This document shows positions 43,009-52,592 of a stretch of 64,000 nucleotides of DNA, piece by piece. How positions within the stretch are numbered: position 1 is the stretch's first letter; the number at the start of each line of letters is the position of its first letter. The translations under genes were made by a program, and so were the position numbers. The notes under the pieces were generated by a model, which was not told the origin of the DNA, did not search any database, and saw only the letters and a program-made list of their open reading frames with translations. Source of the stretch: SZUA-265 sp966249405 (GTDB lineage: Bacteria; Myxococcota_A; Polyangia; Polyangiales; Polyangiaceae); the NCBI GenBank assembly GCA_966249405.1, contig CBINDO010000008.1:1-64000 (forward strand). Reading direction: 5' to 3'.

Positions 43009-43968
43009 ATGCACGGCAGCCTGTTCGAACTGTTTGGGACGCGCTTTCCGAGTTACTTCGTATTGATCGTGGTGGGCTTCCTGTTCGCCACGGCCATGGG
43101 GGCATTGTGGGCGCGTCGGGTCGGTCAGAACCCGGACGTGATAGTCGACCTCGGCCTGCTGTCGATCCTCTCTGGCTTTGCCGGCGCGCGAGTGCTGCAC
43201 CTCTTTGCGGACGGCTATTTGATGGACTACGTGCATCTGTGCACGGACCCGTCGCTCGTCAGTTGGCACATCACACGTGCCGAGTGCGCGAGCCCAGATT
43301 ACGCCGGCGTTTGGGACGAGGCGGCCGCCGTTTGTCATCCAATCGAGCAGAACTGCTTCGCGTGGGCGCAGTTCTGGAACGGTGGCTTCACGTTTTACGG
43401 CGGGCTCATCGGCGCGACGATCGGCGCGTGGTGGCTCTTCCGACGCGACAAGTTCCCGTTTTGGAAGGCCTGCGACATGGGCGGGATGATGGTGCCCATC
43501 GGGCTCGGTTACGGAAGGTTGGGGTGTCTGCTGGCCGGGTGCTGCTTCGGGACGACGACCCACGGCGCTCATTCGCTCGTGTTTCCGCCGGGCAGCCCGG
43601 CGAGTGACTGGCAGGCGCGAGAGGGCCTGATCCCTCACCACCTGCTCTCCTCGCTGCCCGTTCATCCGACGCAGATCTACGAAGCGGCGGCCGCGTTCGC
43701 GCTTTCCGGCTTCGGAATTTTGTATCTCCATGCTCGCAAGCGTTACGATGGGCACGTGTTCGCGACATTCCTCGGCGGGTACGGAGTGGCTCGGTTCATC
43801 ATCGAGTTCTTCCGAAGCGATGACCGCGGCGGCGTGCTTGGGCTGAGTACCTCTCAGTGGATAGCCGCGCTGATGGTGGTCGCTGCGTTGCTCATCCACG
43901 TCAAGCGCGGGGCACGCTCTCTGCGCGACACGAACTTGCCGGCGCGGGACGCTCAGGGCGCGGCATGA
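43009..43968 (+). CDS. lgt: Prolipoprotein diacylglyceryl transferase
   Basis: Lgt adds diacylglycerol to the lipobox Cys. The 319-residue protein has multiple membrane segments, a GFAGARVLHLF segment, the conserved core IGLGYGRLGCLLAGCCFGT (a deltaproteobacterial form of the Lgt signature), and VHPTQIYEAAAAF near the C-terminus. A periplasmic loop of about 45 residues with Cys pairs (CTDPSL, CASPDYAG, CHPIEQNC) is inserted after the second segment. It is coupled to the next lipoprotein gene by ATGA. Confidence 0.93.
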   Translation: MHGSLFELFGTRFPSYFVLIVVGFLFATAMGALWARRVGQNPDVIVDLGLLSILSGFAGARVLHLFADGYLMDYVHLCTDPSLVSWHITRAECASPDYAGVWDEAAAVCHPIEQNCFAWAQFWNGGFTFYGGLIGATIGAWWLFRRDKFPFWKACDMGGMMVPIGLGYGRLGCLLAGCCFGTTTHGAHSLVFPPGSPASDWQAREGLIPHHLLSSLPVHPTQIYEAAAAFALSGFGILYLHARKRYDGHVFATFLGGYGVARFIIEFFRSDDRGGVLGLSTSQWIAALMVVAALLIHVKRGARSLRDTNLPARDAQGAA

Positions 43969-44819
43969 ACCGGGTACCGGTCGTGTTGGGGCTGTTGCTG
44001 ACCTGGGTGTCAGTTGGCTGCAGTCAGAAGGCGCGTGAGCGGCCCCCTTTTACCGAACTATCCTGTCGCGAAAACGATTGTGGTGGGAAGGGGGGCGGTG
44101 CTTCGCCCGTGGCGGGGGGGTCGCCCGCCCCCGACGACAGTGCCCTTTCCGCCTCGAGTGAGCCCGGTGCGAGTAGCGTGTCGAGTGCTGGCACCGATGC
44201 TGGTCTGCGCAGCGTCTCACTCGACCCGCAAGAAGCCATCGATCTACAGCGCACGTTGGGCGCCTCGATCGGATTGCCGTATGCGCTCTACAGATGGCCG
44301 GACGTCGACTCGCCGGTCTTACAATCGACGGGACTCGGAGCCGAGACGTTGACCGTCGACCTGCACGGTGAGTGGCTCTTGGTCCTCGTCACCGACTCGG
44401 CCGATGCCGTGGACCCTACCTGGTTGCCGACGTTGAGCTGGCAGGTGCCGGCCCTCGACGTCGTGAAGGTCCCGGTGTTTCGCACTCAGTTCTGGAGCGA
44501 CCTGGCAGCGGGGCTGGCACTTTCCCCAACGACGTTGGATCCCGACGCGAGTCACATCGTGATTCAGGTCGTGGGGCGCAACGGCGAGCCACTGTTGGGT
44601 GCTTCCGGCGAAGTCGTCTCCGGAGCGATCGCCTACGGCAACGGTGGTAGCGCGTCGGATGTGTTAACCGAGACAGATGACTCGGGACTGATGGTCTGGC
44701 TCAACGCGCCAGCCGGTACTGGTACCACATTGACACTCCGAACGGAGACGGACTTGTGGTCCGTAGTGATCCCGACCCGAGCGGCCACCGTCACCGTGGC
44801 GGCAGTAGCCCAGCCGTGA
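43965..44819 (+). CDS. Predicted lipoprotein, unknown function
   Basis: The ATG at 43965 overlaps the lgt stop. The 284-residue product has a signal peptide and lipobox (LTWVSVGCSQ), then a Gly/Ala/Ser-rich linker, then beta-rich regions such as DLHGEWLLVLVTDSADAV and DPDASHIVIQVVGRNGEPLL. The latter looks like a carboxypeptidase-regulatory or Ig-like fold. No family is recognised. Confidence 0.7.
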   Translation: MNRVPVVLGLLLTWVSVGCSQKARERPPFTELSCRENDCGGKGGGASPVAGGSPAPDDSALSASSEPGASSVSSAGTDAGLRSVSLDPQEAIDLQRTLGASIGLPYALYRWPDVDSPVLQSTGLGAETLTVDLHGEWLLVLVTDSADAVDPTWLPTLSWQVPALDVVKVPVFRTQFWSDLAAGLALSPTTLDPDASHIVIQVVGRNGEPLLGASGEVVSGAIAYGNGGSASDVLTETDDSGLMVWLNAPAGTGTTLTLRTETDLWSVVIPTRAATVTVAAVAQP

Positions 44820-45060
44820 GACGGCGCACCCGCGTCTAGCAGCGGGCACCTTGCCGTCACTTTCGAGCACGCGCGGCGACTCGGCGCACGTCCGCGCCCC
44901 GGCCGAGTCGCCCGTTTCTGCCCAAAACGCGAGCCACAGCTCGCCGCGGAGCCCGCCGTGGGCTCGTCGAAGTCGGCTTTCCAGTAGGAAAGACGCAGCT
45001 CGAGTCCGCGGACGGCGCCACGACGGTGCACTCGGCGGCCATCTCTGGTAACGTCGCGAC

Positions 45061-45921
45061 GTGGCGCGGATCATCGACGGTAAGGCACTCAGTGAAAAAG
45101 TCAGGCAAGACGTTGCGGCGAAGGCGGCCGAGTTTCAGAAGCAGTTTGGGCGTCCTCCGGGTTTGCACGTCGTTCTAGCGGGCGACGACGCCGCGTCCGC
45201 GGTCTACGTGCGCAACAAGGAAAAAGCGGCTCTCGAAGCGGGGTTTGCGGGCGTCGTCCACCGGTTGCCGGCGAGCGTCAGCCAAGCCGAGCTGGAAGCC
45301 TTGGTCGCACGCCTCAACGCGGACGAAGCCGTGGACGGTATCCTGGTGCAACTACCACTTCCTTCCGGTCTAAACGAAGAGCCGATCCTGAAGTTGATCC
45401 GCGCCGACAAGGACGTCGACGGCTTCCACGCCTTGAACGTCGGGGGGCTCTGGTCCGGCGGGCACGCGCTCGTGCCGTGCACACCACGCGGCTGCATCCG
45501 CTTGCTCGAGGAGGCGCAGGTCGAGCTTCGGGGCAAACGCGCCTTGGTCATCGGCCGCAGCAACATCGTCGGAAAGCCGGTAGCGGCGTTGCTGTTGGCG
45601 CGCGACGCCACGGTAACGATCACGCACTCGCGCACCGTAGATTTGCCCGCACGCTGTCGTGAGGCCGAGATCATCATCGCGGCGGTGGGACGCCCCAGGT
45701 TGGTGACGGGCGATTGGGTCTCGCCTGGCGCAGCCGTGATCGACGTCGGGATCAACCGGGACGTGAGCGGCAAGTTGTGTGGCGACGTCGACTTCGACTC
45801 CGTCGAGCCAAAAGCGTCGGTGATCACGAAAGTACCGGGCGGGGTAGGTCCGATGACCATCGCGATGCTCATGGAGCAGACGCTGATCGCCGCGGTCGCA
45901 CGCAAAGCTGCTGGGCAATAA
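45061..45921 (+). CDS. folD: Bifunctional methylenetetrahydrofolate dehydrogenase/cyclohydrolase
   Basis: FolD interconverts 5,10-methylene- and 10-formyl-THF. The 286-residue product has YVRNKEKAALEAG with the catalytic Lys, VQLPLPSGLNE, KDVDGFHALNVG and GRSNIVGKPVAALLL for NADP binding, ending PGGVGPMTIAMLMEQT. It starts with GTG at 45061. The next gene follows after 12 bases. Confidence 0.96.
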   Translation: MARIIDGKALSEKVRQDVAAKAAEFQKQFGRPPGLHVVLAGDDAASAVYVRNKEKAALEAGFAGVVHRLPASVSQAELEALVARLNADEAVDGILVQLPLPSGLNEEPILKLIRADKDVDGFHALNVGGLWSGGHALVPCTPRGCIRLLEEAQVELRGKRALVIGRSNIVGKPVAALLLARDATVTITHSRTVDLPARCREAEIIIAAVGRPRLVTGDWVSPGAAVIDVGINRDVSGKLCGDVDFDSVEPKASVITKVPGGVGPMTIAMLMEQTLIAAVARKAAGQ

Positions 45922-45933
45922 AGGGGATGCGAG

Positions 45934-46719
45934 TTGGCGCTCGGTCCGTTCTTGGATTTCGCTCTGGAGCTGGCGCAGGACTTCGATCCTAGTGTCAGCG
46001 CCGAGGTCGTCACCGCGGAGCTCGACCGATTGACGGAGCCTTGGCTGGCTCACGGCCACCGTTCACTCAGTCCTCGCCGCCAAGCCGAAGATCTCGCCAT
46101 GATCGTCTTCGGCTTGGCAGGTTTCGGTGCCGCCAAAGGGGAGGCGGACCCGGGGGATTTCCTGATTCACCGGGTGCTGCGACGCCGTCGTGGTAGCCCC
46201 GGGTTACTCGGCGTCGTTTACCACGCGGTCGCCGCACGACTCGGCGTGATCACCGAGCCCATTTCTGCACCCAATCAACTGTTGTGGCGAGTCATCGACC
46301 AGCATCGTCCCGGAGGGCTCGACCGCGCCGTCATCATCGATCCGGGGCGCAACGGCGAGATCCTCGACGTCGAAGAGCTCTTGGCGAGCGGCGATGAAGG
46401 TTGGCTGGAGGCGGCCGGCACACGCGCCTGGCAGCGCACGCTCATGGACGATTTCCGGCAGCTGCTCACTCGCCGTCGTGAGTTCGGCGCCGCGCTGGTC
46501 GTCCTGCACCGCCAGTGTGCATCCGACCCCAACAACCCGATCGCATTTCGAGAGCGCGGTCTATTGCATCGCAAACTCGGCGCGCCGCTCGCCGCGATCG
46601 AAGACCTCGAGACCTACTTGTCACTCGCTCCGCAGGCCTCCGACGTCCAAGACGTGTCGGAGATCATCGACCGCGTGCGCGACGAGCAACACCGCGCGCC
46701 TCGGCATCGCGCCAACTGA
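45934..46719 (+). CDS. SirB1/transglutaminase-like family protein
   Basis: The TTG start at 45934 follows AAGGGGA and gives 261 residues. It follows the SirB1 family layout: an N-terminal part, RRRRGSPGLLGVVYHAVAAR (matching the L..RRG.P..L pattern), LGVITEPISAPNQLLWRV, and a C-terminal TPR-like repeat (LVVLHRQCASDPNNPIAFRE, LLHRKLGAPLAAIEDLETYL). Function in this family is unknown. Probably co-transcribed with folD. Confidence 0.75.
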   Translation: MALGPFLDFALELAQDFDPSVSAEVVTAELDRLTEPWLAHGHRSLSPRRQAEDLAMIVFGLAGFGAAKGEADPGDFLIHRVLRRRRGSPGLLGVVYHAVAARLGVITEPISAPNQLLWRVIDQHRPGGLDRAVIIDPGRNGEILDVEELLASGDEGWLEAAGTRAWQRTLMDDFRQLLTRRREFGAALVVLHRQCASDPNNPIAFRERGLLHRKLGAPLAAIEDLETYLSLAPQASDVQDVSEIIDRVRDEQHRAPRHRAN

Positions 46720-46818
46720 GGCGCCGCCGCTCGTCTCCGAGTTGCGTCGAGTGAACACCGGCACGGGACGGCTCCCCATGCGCTCCAAGTCGCTCGTTGC
46801 CGCGAAACCTGCCTTGGG

Positions 46819-46863
46819 TTGGGCCCAGCGAGGTACGGCGCGCAACGGCTCCCGCCCACCACC
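46819..46863 (-). repeat. Interspersed repeat family 2, copy 1
   Basis: On the minus strand this reads GGTGGGCGGGAGCCGTTGCG and continues with GCGCCGTACCTCGCTGGGCC and CAACC. It aligns over about 43 bases with 60785-60831. It lies between convergent genes, 23 bases past the SUMF1-like gene stop. Confidence 0.6.
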
Positions 46864-46885
46864 CCGAGTCGCGGGGCGGTCGAGC

Positions 46886-47776
46886 TCACGGCCGCGCGTA
46901 GGCGCAGCGAAACCCAACCTCCGCGCTCCGCAGCGTCGGGAGCTCGGCTCGCCTTGCGGCGCCGCGGAGCATGACCGCCGGCGACAGGTAACCCCCGCCG
47001 CGCACGACGCGGTCGGTGATGCCGGCGTCGGCGGGGGGCCCAAGCGGATCTTCGAGCTGACGTTCGTCGTAATACGCCGAGTAGCCGTCGTTCACCCATT
47101 CGGCGGCGTTACCCGCCAAGTTGAGGACGCCTTCGGGTGACGCGCCAGCCGGGAAGCTGTTCACTTGCGCCAGCTCGACGTAGCGGTCCGCGTCGGAGGT
47201 CGCGTTGAAGGCCAGCCGTCCGTGGTTGGCGACCAGTCGGTGATACGAGTTGCCCCACGGGAAACGGCGTCGTGACGACCCGCGCATCGCGCGCTCGAAC
47301 TGGGCCTCCGTCGGCAAGCGTCCTCCCATGAAGGTGCAGTAGGCGACCGCGTCCTCGTGCGTAACGAGTACGGCCGGGAGCTGCTGCCGATGGAATCGAC
47401 GGGCCCCGCGGTGGTAGGGAATGGGTCGGCACCGCCGCGCCGCGACGCAACGCTCGTAAGCGGCGACGCTGACCTCCAGGGTGTCGAGGGCGAACGCCGA
47501 GAGACGAATCGTACGCAACGGCTGCTCGTTGCTGAAGTCGGGGCAACGTGGCGCCAAGGGCTCTGCGTTGCAGTCCGCCATGGCGAGCAGCACTTCCTCG
47601 GGAGTCGAGCCCATCTGGAAGTCACTCGCGGGGTACCAGACGACCGGCGGCGCGGGGGCCCTTTTCGTGAGTAAGCTGCGCCACGTCGGGAGCGGCTGGC
47701 CGTGCACCAGGCGCGGCAAGGCGAGCATCCCCAGCGCGACGCTCAGCACCGCGAGCGCGAACAGACAGCGCCTCAT
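46886..47776 (-). CDS. SUMF1/FGE-like domain protein, likely not a sulfatase activator
   Basis: The 296-residue product starts with a signal-like segment (MRRCLFALAVLSVALGM) and carries the formylglycine-generating-enzyme fold: FQMGSTPEE, LDTLEVSVAAYERCV, GGRLPTEAQFERAMRG, NLAGNAAEWVNDGYS, then VRGGGYLSPAVMLRGAARR and GFRCAYA. The active-site Cys pair of FGE (in SxxCxxxxCxRxR) is absent, so it is a binding or structural version. It overlaps the upstream kinase gene by four bases (ATGA) and may be its partner. Confidence 0.85.
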   Translation of the reverse strand: MRRCLFALAVLSVALGMLALPRLVHGQPLPTWRSLLTKRAPAPPVVWYPASDFQMGSTPEEVLLAMADCNAEPLAPRCPDFSNEQPLRTIRLSAFALDTLEVSVAAYERCVAARRCRPIPYHRGARRFHRQQLPAVLVTHEDAVAYCTFMGGRLPTEAQFERAMRGSSRRRFPWGNSYHRLVANHGRLAFNATSDADRYVELAQVNSFPAGASPEGVLNLAGNAAEWVNDGYSAYYDERQLEDPLGPPADAGITDRVVRGGGYLSPAVMLRGAARRAELPTLRSAEVGFRCAYARP

Positions 47777-48891
47777 TTGGCCCTGGGCGCGCCCGCGTCG
47801 GGGCCCGGCGCGGAGCGTTGACTGGCAGCGCCCCCGCGACGCTCGGCCAACCAAGCGACGGGAAGGAGCACCTCCTCGTCCGACCAACGCGTCTGCTGCG
47901 AAACCAGTGCTGCGGGTGAACTTGGGTCGCGCGTCGTCCAGACGGCCGCGGCGCCGAGCGCCACACCGACGGCCAGACTCAGCCATACGGAACTGCGGCG
48001 AGGGGGCGGCGCCGAATGAAAGCTGTCCGGAAGCGTGGGGAGACTGGCGCGGAGTTCGGGTCGCAGGGCGTCCGAGAGCGCTTTGCCGAACTCCTCGCAA
48101 GAGCCGAACCGCTGTTTCGGATCTTTGGCGAGCGCTCGTAGCAACACCCGATCGACCCCGGCGTCGAGGCCGATCAGGGCCGCGCAGGGCTGCGGCTCTT
48201 CGTTGGTGATGAGAGACGCCACGGCAACCGCGTCGTCACCGGGGAAGGCACGTCTGCCCGAGATCGCCTCGTACAAGGTTGCGGCCAATGAGAACTGGTC
48301 ACTTTGCGCAGAAAATCGACCTTTGCGGATCGCCTCCGGAGCGCTGTAAGCCGGCGTTCCCAAGATGCTCCCGCCCTGCGTGAGCGTAGAGTCGGGGATG
48401 CGGGCGATGCCGAAGTCGGCAACCTTTGCCCCGGTCGGCGACAACATCACGTTCTCGGGCTTTACGTCGCGGTGCACGACTCCGGCTTGGTGAGCGAAGT
48501 GAAGGGCATTGCCGAGTTCGCGCGCCAGTCGCGCTGCCTGGTCCGGGGTCAGGCGACCTTCGGTGAGACGTTGTTTGAGCGTCGAGCCTTGGACGTATTC
48601 GAAGACCAGAAACAGTCCCGTGGCAGGATCTTCGCCCATGTCGTAGAGCGCAACCAAATGAGGATGGCTCACGCGTGCCGACGCCCGCGCTTCCTGCCGC
48701 ATCCGTTCCAGCAGCGGTTCGCGCTGTTCCGGCGGTAGCGGGAGGTCCGTGCGCAAATGTTTCACGGCGACGTCGCGGTCGAGCACGGGGTCGTGACACA
48801 GCAACACTCGACCCATGGCCCCCTTGCCCAGCTCGCGAGAGACGAGATAGCGGCCAATGTGACGGGGCAGTGCGCGGGAGCCGAGGTCCAC
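47773..48891 (-). CDS. Ser/Thr protein kinase with single membrane segment
   Basis: The kinase domain spans about residues 15-280 of 372: LGKGAMGRVLL, ATP Lys at 44 (VAVKHL), HRDVKPENVML (140-150), DFG at 159-161 and GTPAYSAPEA. A membrane segment at 301-319 (SVWLSLAVGVALGAAAVWT) is followed by about 50 outer residues. It is coupled to the SUMF1-like gene. The start is ATG at 48891. This is the shortest of the three kinases here. Confidence 0.9.
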   Translation of the reverse strand: MDLGSRALPRHIGRYLVSRELGKGAMGRVLLCHDPVLDRDVAVKHLRTDLPLPPEQREPLLERMRQEARASARVSHPHLVALYDMGEDPATGLFLVFEYVQGSTLKQRLTEGRLTPDQAARLARELGNALHFAHQAGVVHRDVKPENVMLSPTGAKVADFGIARIPDSTLTQGGSILGTPAYSAPEAIRKGRFSAQSDQFSLAATLYEAISGRRAFPGDDAVAVASLITNEEPQPCAALIGLDAGVDRVLLRALAKDPKQRFGSCEEFGKALSDALRPELRASLPTLPDSFHSAPPPRRSSVWLSLAVGVALGAAAVWTTRDPSSPAALVSQQTRWSDEEVLLPVAWLAERRGGAASQRSAPGPDAGAPRAK

Positions 48892-48964
48892 CGAACCGCT
48901 GGTGTGTCATCATTTCGACGGCGTGCAAAGCGGTGGTCCCGCCCCGCAACCAGTCGACGTAACC

Positions 48965-49477
48965 TCACGAACGGTCGTTCGGTCGAGGCTCTTTGGGCTT
49001 CTTTTCCGGCTCGGAGTCGGCCTCGGTCGGCTTTTCGTCCTCGCGCGAAGGCGCGGCCTTTTCCTGTTTTGCCGGCGCCACGTCGCCATAATCGGCGCGA
49101 AGTTTCTTCACCAACCCGTCGCGCAGCATGGTCTCCTGGTAGCTCGGCTGATCGGGCAGACGCACCGCCAGACGTACCCCCTGGTGTAGCTTTACAATCT
49201 CAACGGCGCCGAAGCGAGCACCTTTTTGGCCGAGAGGCTGGTATTCGAACAGGAGGTACGCGGCCTCTGGGTCGCGCTCCGTGATGTCGTAGCGGAGGTC
49301 GATGCGCAGATAACGAACCGCGGCGCTGTACACTTGCTGTTGCGAGTACGCCACCCGTTCGGTTTGGTCCGCGCGCGCGAGTTTGGCGCTCGGCAGCGTC
49401 AATCCCAACAGCGCGAACCCGAGCAGCCAATGTCTCAGCGCGCGGGGAACTGGTCGGAACGAAGCGAGTTTTCGCAC
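48965..49477 (-). CDS. Exported hypothetical protein
   Basis: The 170-residue product starts with GTG at 49477. It has an N-terminal signal peptide (HWLLGFALLGLTLPSAKLARAD), a compact beta-containing middle (ERVAYSQQQVYSAAVRYLRI, DPEAAYLLFEYQP) and a charged Lys/Glu-rich tail of about 40 residues. No family is recognised. It shares direction with its neighbours but has no overlaps. Confidence 0.65.
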   Translation of the reverse strand: MRKLASFRPVPRALRHWLLGFALLGLTLPSAKLARADQTERVAYSQQQVYSAAVRYLRIDLRYDITERDPEAAYLLFEYQPLGQKGARFGAVEIVKLHQGVRLAVRLPDQPSYQETMLRDGLVKKLRADYGDVAPAKQEKAAPSREDEKPTEADSEPEKKPKEPRPNDRS

Positions 49478-49535
49478 CGCTCACTCATGCAGGCAGTTCA
49501 ATAGGTGGGCCAACTTTTGCGGATCAGCGGGAGGC

Positions 49536-50621
49536 TCATCGGAACGCCTCCGACGGCGGCTCGGTTTCGAGCGCCTCGGCATCGGCCTCGAGCGCGCGTC
49601 GAATCGTCGTACGCGAGAGCACCGCGCCGACCACCGCGCAGCCGAGGAGCACCACCGTCTGACCGATGTACAAGGCGAACACCAACACGCTGCCCGAGGT
49701 CAACACCTGCTGCTCTGGAACGAACAGACTCAGGGCTGCGTACACCGAGAACTGGAATTGCCCAAAGAAGCCGGGAACGTTGGGCACCATGATGCCGAGC
49801 GCCAGAAACCCGGTGATGACACAACACTGGGCGAACGTGAGGTCGGTGAGACCGCATCCGTGAGACAATAGCAGCGTGCTCGCGGCGTTGAGCAACCAGT
49901 ACACGCTGGTCCAAAACACGAACGGGATGGTGTATTGCCACTTCGGAAGGAACGCCAGGCCGCTCGACACGCGCTCTACCCGATCGGCGAACCACACCCC
50001 GAGCGTCTCCGAAAACACCCCGATCACTTTGCGAGTGGTGTTACGGGCCCAGTCGCGGGCGTAATAGAAGAGGCCCATGACGACGAACCCGGTCGTGAAG
50101 ATGACCAGCGCCGTCAAGGTCGCGCTCGGAACCACCTTGGGTGAGACGTTGAGCTGGCCGATCTTCTCCGGCAAGGGGTCCAGCGTCGTCGAGCCGGCCA
50201 AGCCGATTAGGAGGATGAGGCTTAGGAGCAATCCGTCGATGATGCGTTCGGCGGCGACGGTTCCGGTCACGCTCCAGCCCGAGAGCTTGCCCTTTTCGCG
50301 CACCAGGGCGGGCCTGACGAACTCGCCGGCCCGGACCGGCAAGATGAGGATCGCCGCAAAACCCACGAACGAGGTGTTGAGGAGCTTGCCGGTCGGCAGC
50401 TCGAAGATCGGATCGAGCAAGAACTTGCTGCGCCACGCGCGCAACACGTTCACGACCGTCCACACGCCCAAGTAGGCAAAAAACGTCCACCACTGGAAGG
50501 CGTCCAGCGCCGCCGCGTCCGGCAAAAATGGCAAAGCTCCCGCCCGCAACAGCCACACGAAGATGACGGCGACGATGAGTGAGACGAGGACCTTGGCTCG
50601 ATGCTTCTTTACCCAGCTCAC
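49536..50621 (-). CDS. AglD/YbhN-type membrane protein (LPG synthase TM domain)
   Basis: The 361-residue protein has about eight membrane segments and the UPF0104/LPG-synthase TM signatures: GFAAILILPVRAGEFVRP, AAERIIDGLLL and GIMVPNVPGFFGQFQF. Related proteins include the membrane half of MprF and flippase-like YbhN. The substrate here is unknown. It overlaps the downstream CpsB-like gene by four bases (ATGA), suggesting a role in surface glycan or lipid biology. Confidence 0.83.
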   Translation of the reverse strand: MSWVKKHRAKVLVSLIVAVIFVWLLRAGALPFLPDAAALDAFQWWTFFAYLGVWTVVNVLRAWRSKFLLDPIFELPTGKLLNTSFVGFAAILILPVRAGEFVRPALVREKGKLSGWSVTGTVAAERIIDGLLLSLILLIGLAGSTTLDPLPEKIGQLNVSPKVVPSATLTALVIFTTGFVVMGLFYYARDWARNTTRKVIGVFSETLGVWFADRVERVSSGLAFLPKWQYTIPFVFWTSVYWLLNAASTLLLSHGCGLTDLTFAQCCVITGFLALGIMVPNVPGFFGQFQFSVYAALSLFVPEQQVLTSGSVLVFALYIGQTVVLLGCAVVGAVLSRTTIRRALEADAEALETEPPSEAFR

Positions 50622-51334
50622 GACTTTGAAACGGCGCCTTCCAAGATCTGTGCTGGGCCAGTGGTGAACAGAGCGTCGAGCTCCGACGCTCCGTATTGTT
50701 CGGTTATCCAGTCCATAGCTTCTTTCAAGAAATCCAAGTCTTCGGCGCGGTGTGCATCGCTACAGGCAGCGTGGTACATCCCATCGGCCAACAGCTGTTG
50801 TGCCACACGCCGAGGGGTTTTACCGTATTTGCCGACCAATGCGCCTGCATCCAACAAGCTCATCGCGCCCGCATCGATCATCTGCTCGAGCCGCTTGGGA
50901 GCCTTCCAGATCGTCTGATAACGCTCCGGGTGTGCGATTACCGGCGTCAGACCTTCGCGCTTGAGTTGCGACAACAACCGGTCGACGTGGGGCGGTAGGT
51001 CCATGGCGTAGAACTCGAGCAACACCGCCTTGCCGCCAGGATACGGCAGCGCCTGTCCCGCCCGGAGCCGCGCGAAGACCACGTCGTCGAAGTAGTGCTC
51101 GGCGCTGACGTCGAGGTCGAGCTGAAGGTCGTTCGGCGCCTGTCGTTCGAACGCCGAAAGAATTTGTTCGCGAGTCGTGTCGAACATGCCGGGGCGCATG
51201 TGCGGTGTCGCAATCACGCGCCCAAACCCGAGTTGAACGAGGCCGTCCAGCATGCGGCGTCCGACCGCCGGCGAGACTGCGCCATCGTCCAAGCCCGAGA
51301 GCCAGTGGCAATGCAAGTCGACGAAGGGGCCCAT
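50618..51334 (-). CDS. CpsB/YwqE-like PHP-family phosphatase
   Basis: The 238-residue protein belongs to the PHP-type Mn-dependent tyrosine phosphatases that act on BY-kinases in capsule synthesis. Metal motifs are DLHCHWLSGLDDG, ATPHMRPGMF, VIAHPERYQTI and CSDAHRAED. The ATG at 51334 gives the family N-terminus; an in-frame alternative at 51373 adds thirteen residues. No BY-kinase gene is nearby. Coupled to the AglD-like gene. Confidence 0.87.
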   Translation of the reverse strand: MGPFVDLHCHWLSGLDDGAVSPAVGRRMLDGLVQLGFGRVIATPHMRPGMFDTTREQILSAFERQAPNDLQLDLDVSAEHYFDDVVFARLRAGQALPYPGGKAVLLEFYAMDLPPHVDRLLSQLKREGLTPVIAHPERYQTIWKAPKRLEQMIDAGAMSLLDAGALVGKYGKTPRRVAQQLLADGMYHAACSDAHRAEDLDFLKEAMDWITEQYGASELDALFTTGPAQILEGAVSKS

Positions 51335-51469
51335 GGTGAATCGGTATATTCGTCGGCGGACCGAATAGGTCATGGCTCGAGCCGGCGGCGCCTCGGCGTA
51401 TACATTGCGACCCCGAACAGCGCAATTCGCGTTCTAAGAGCGCGACGGAAACTGGTAGGGTGACGCGTC

Positions 51470-52592
51470 GTGATCTCCATGGAACCCGCAGCGCAGGCGT
51501 CAAAACCAGCTCTGGCCAGCCTCTTTACTCGCCGTGTCATCGTTTGCGCAGGGTCGGGTGGGGTCGGCAAAACCAGCGTATCCGCGGCCATCAGTGTCGC
51601 GGCGGCGCGTTCCGGCAAACGGGTGATCGCTCTGACCATCGACCCGGCCAAGCGCCTCGCCGACAGCATGGGGGCAGTTCGTCGACCCGTCGAAGCAGCG
51701 TGAGCTCGGCATTCAAGCAGGGTCGCTCAGCGTGATGATGCTCGACGCCGGGCAAACGTTGCGCGACATGGTTTCGAAGTTGGCGCCCAACGCCGAAAGT
51801 GCGCAACGCATCGTGACGCATCCCTTGTTTCGATACCTGGCCGACTACTTGGCTGGTGCCAACGAGTACATGGCGATGGAGAAGCTGCTGTCCGTGTTGC
51901 AAGAAGAAGAGTTCGATCTGTTGGTGCTCGACACGCCGCCGAGCCGCCATGCCCTCGATTTCTTGGACGCTCCCGGACGGTTGACGGATGCCATCGACGG
52001 TCCCGTCACGCGAGCCTTCACGCAAGCGGTGGGACAAGGAAGTCGTTGGGGGCTCGGCCTGTTCGCCAAGGGCGCCTCCCTCGTCCTCAAGTCGATTGGG
52101 CGCCTGACTGGGGCCGGTTTGCTCGAGCAGGTCGCCACCCTGATCGTGGAGCTCAACGCCATCTTCGGTGGATTCGGTGAACGCGCTCGATCCGTCGCGG
52201 CGGCGTTTCGAGACCCGAGTTTCGCCTACGTCCTGGTTACTCGTCCAGTGCCCGGCGCGGTCGCTGACACGTGTTACTTCGGCGAGGAACTCGCGGCGCG
52301 CGGCCTCCGAGCCGATGCGGTTGTCGTCAATAAGGTGCACTCGCCGTTACGCAGCGTGGAGGCGGCGCGCGTTTTCGCAGAGTTGGCGCCGTGGTTGGGG
52401 CCGGAGCTCGCGGGTCGCGTGCGGTCGGCGAGCGAAATTCGACAGCAAACGGTTGCACGGGAGCTGACGACCGTCGCTGCCTTGCGCCGCACCCGAGCCT
52501 TGGCTCCGGTGAGTCAAGTGCACTTGCCGGCGGTGGCTGGAGGTGTGTCGAACTTGGAGCATTTGGCGGCTCTGGCCGCGCTGCTCGTTTGA
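51470..52592 (+). pseudogene. ArsA-family ATPase, interrupted by a one-base frameshift
   Basis: The GTG start at 51470 leads into CAGSGGVGKTSVSAAISV, the deviant Walker A of ArsA/GET3 ATPases, then IDPAKRLADSMG. The frame then breaks at the G-run 51670-51674. If one G is removed, it continues as GQFVDPSKQRELGIQ, MMLDAGQTLRDMVSK, LVLDTPPSRHALDF and TRPVPGAVADT to 52592 as a normal ArsA-like protein of about 373 residues. ArsA proteins power arsenite export or chaperone tail-anchored proteins. The break may be a sequencing error in the homopolymer, a recent mutation or programmed frameshifting. Confidence 0.8.
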
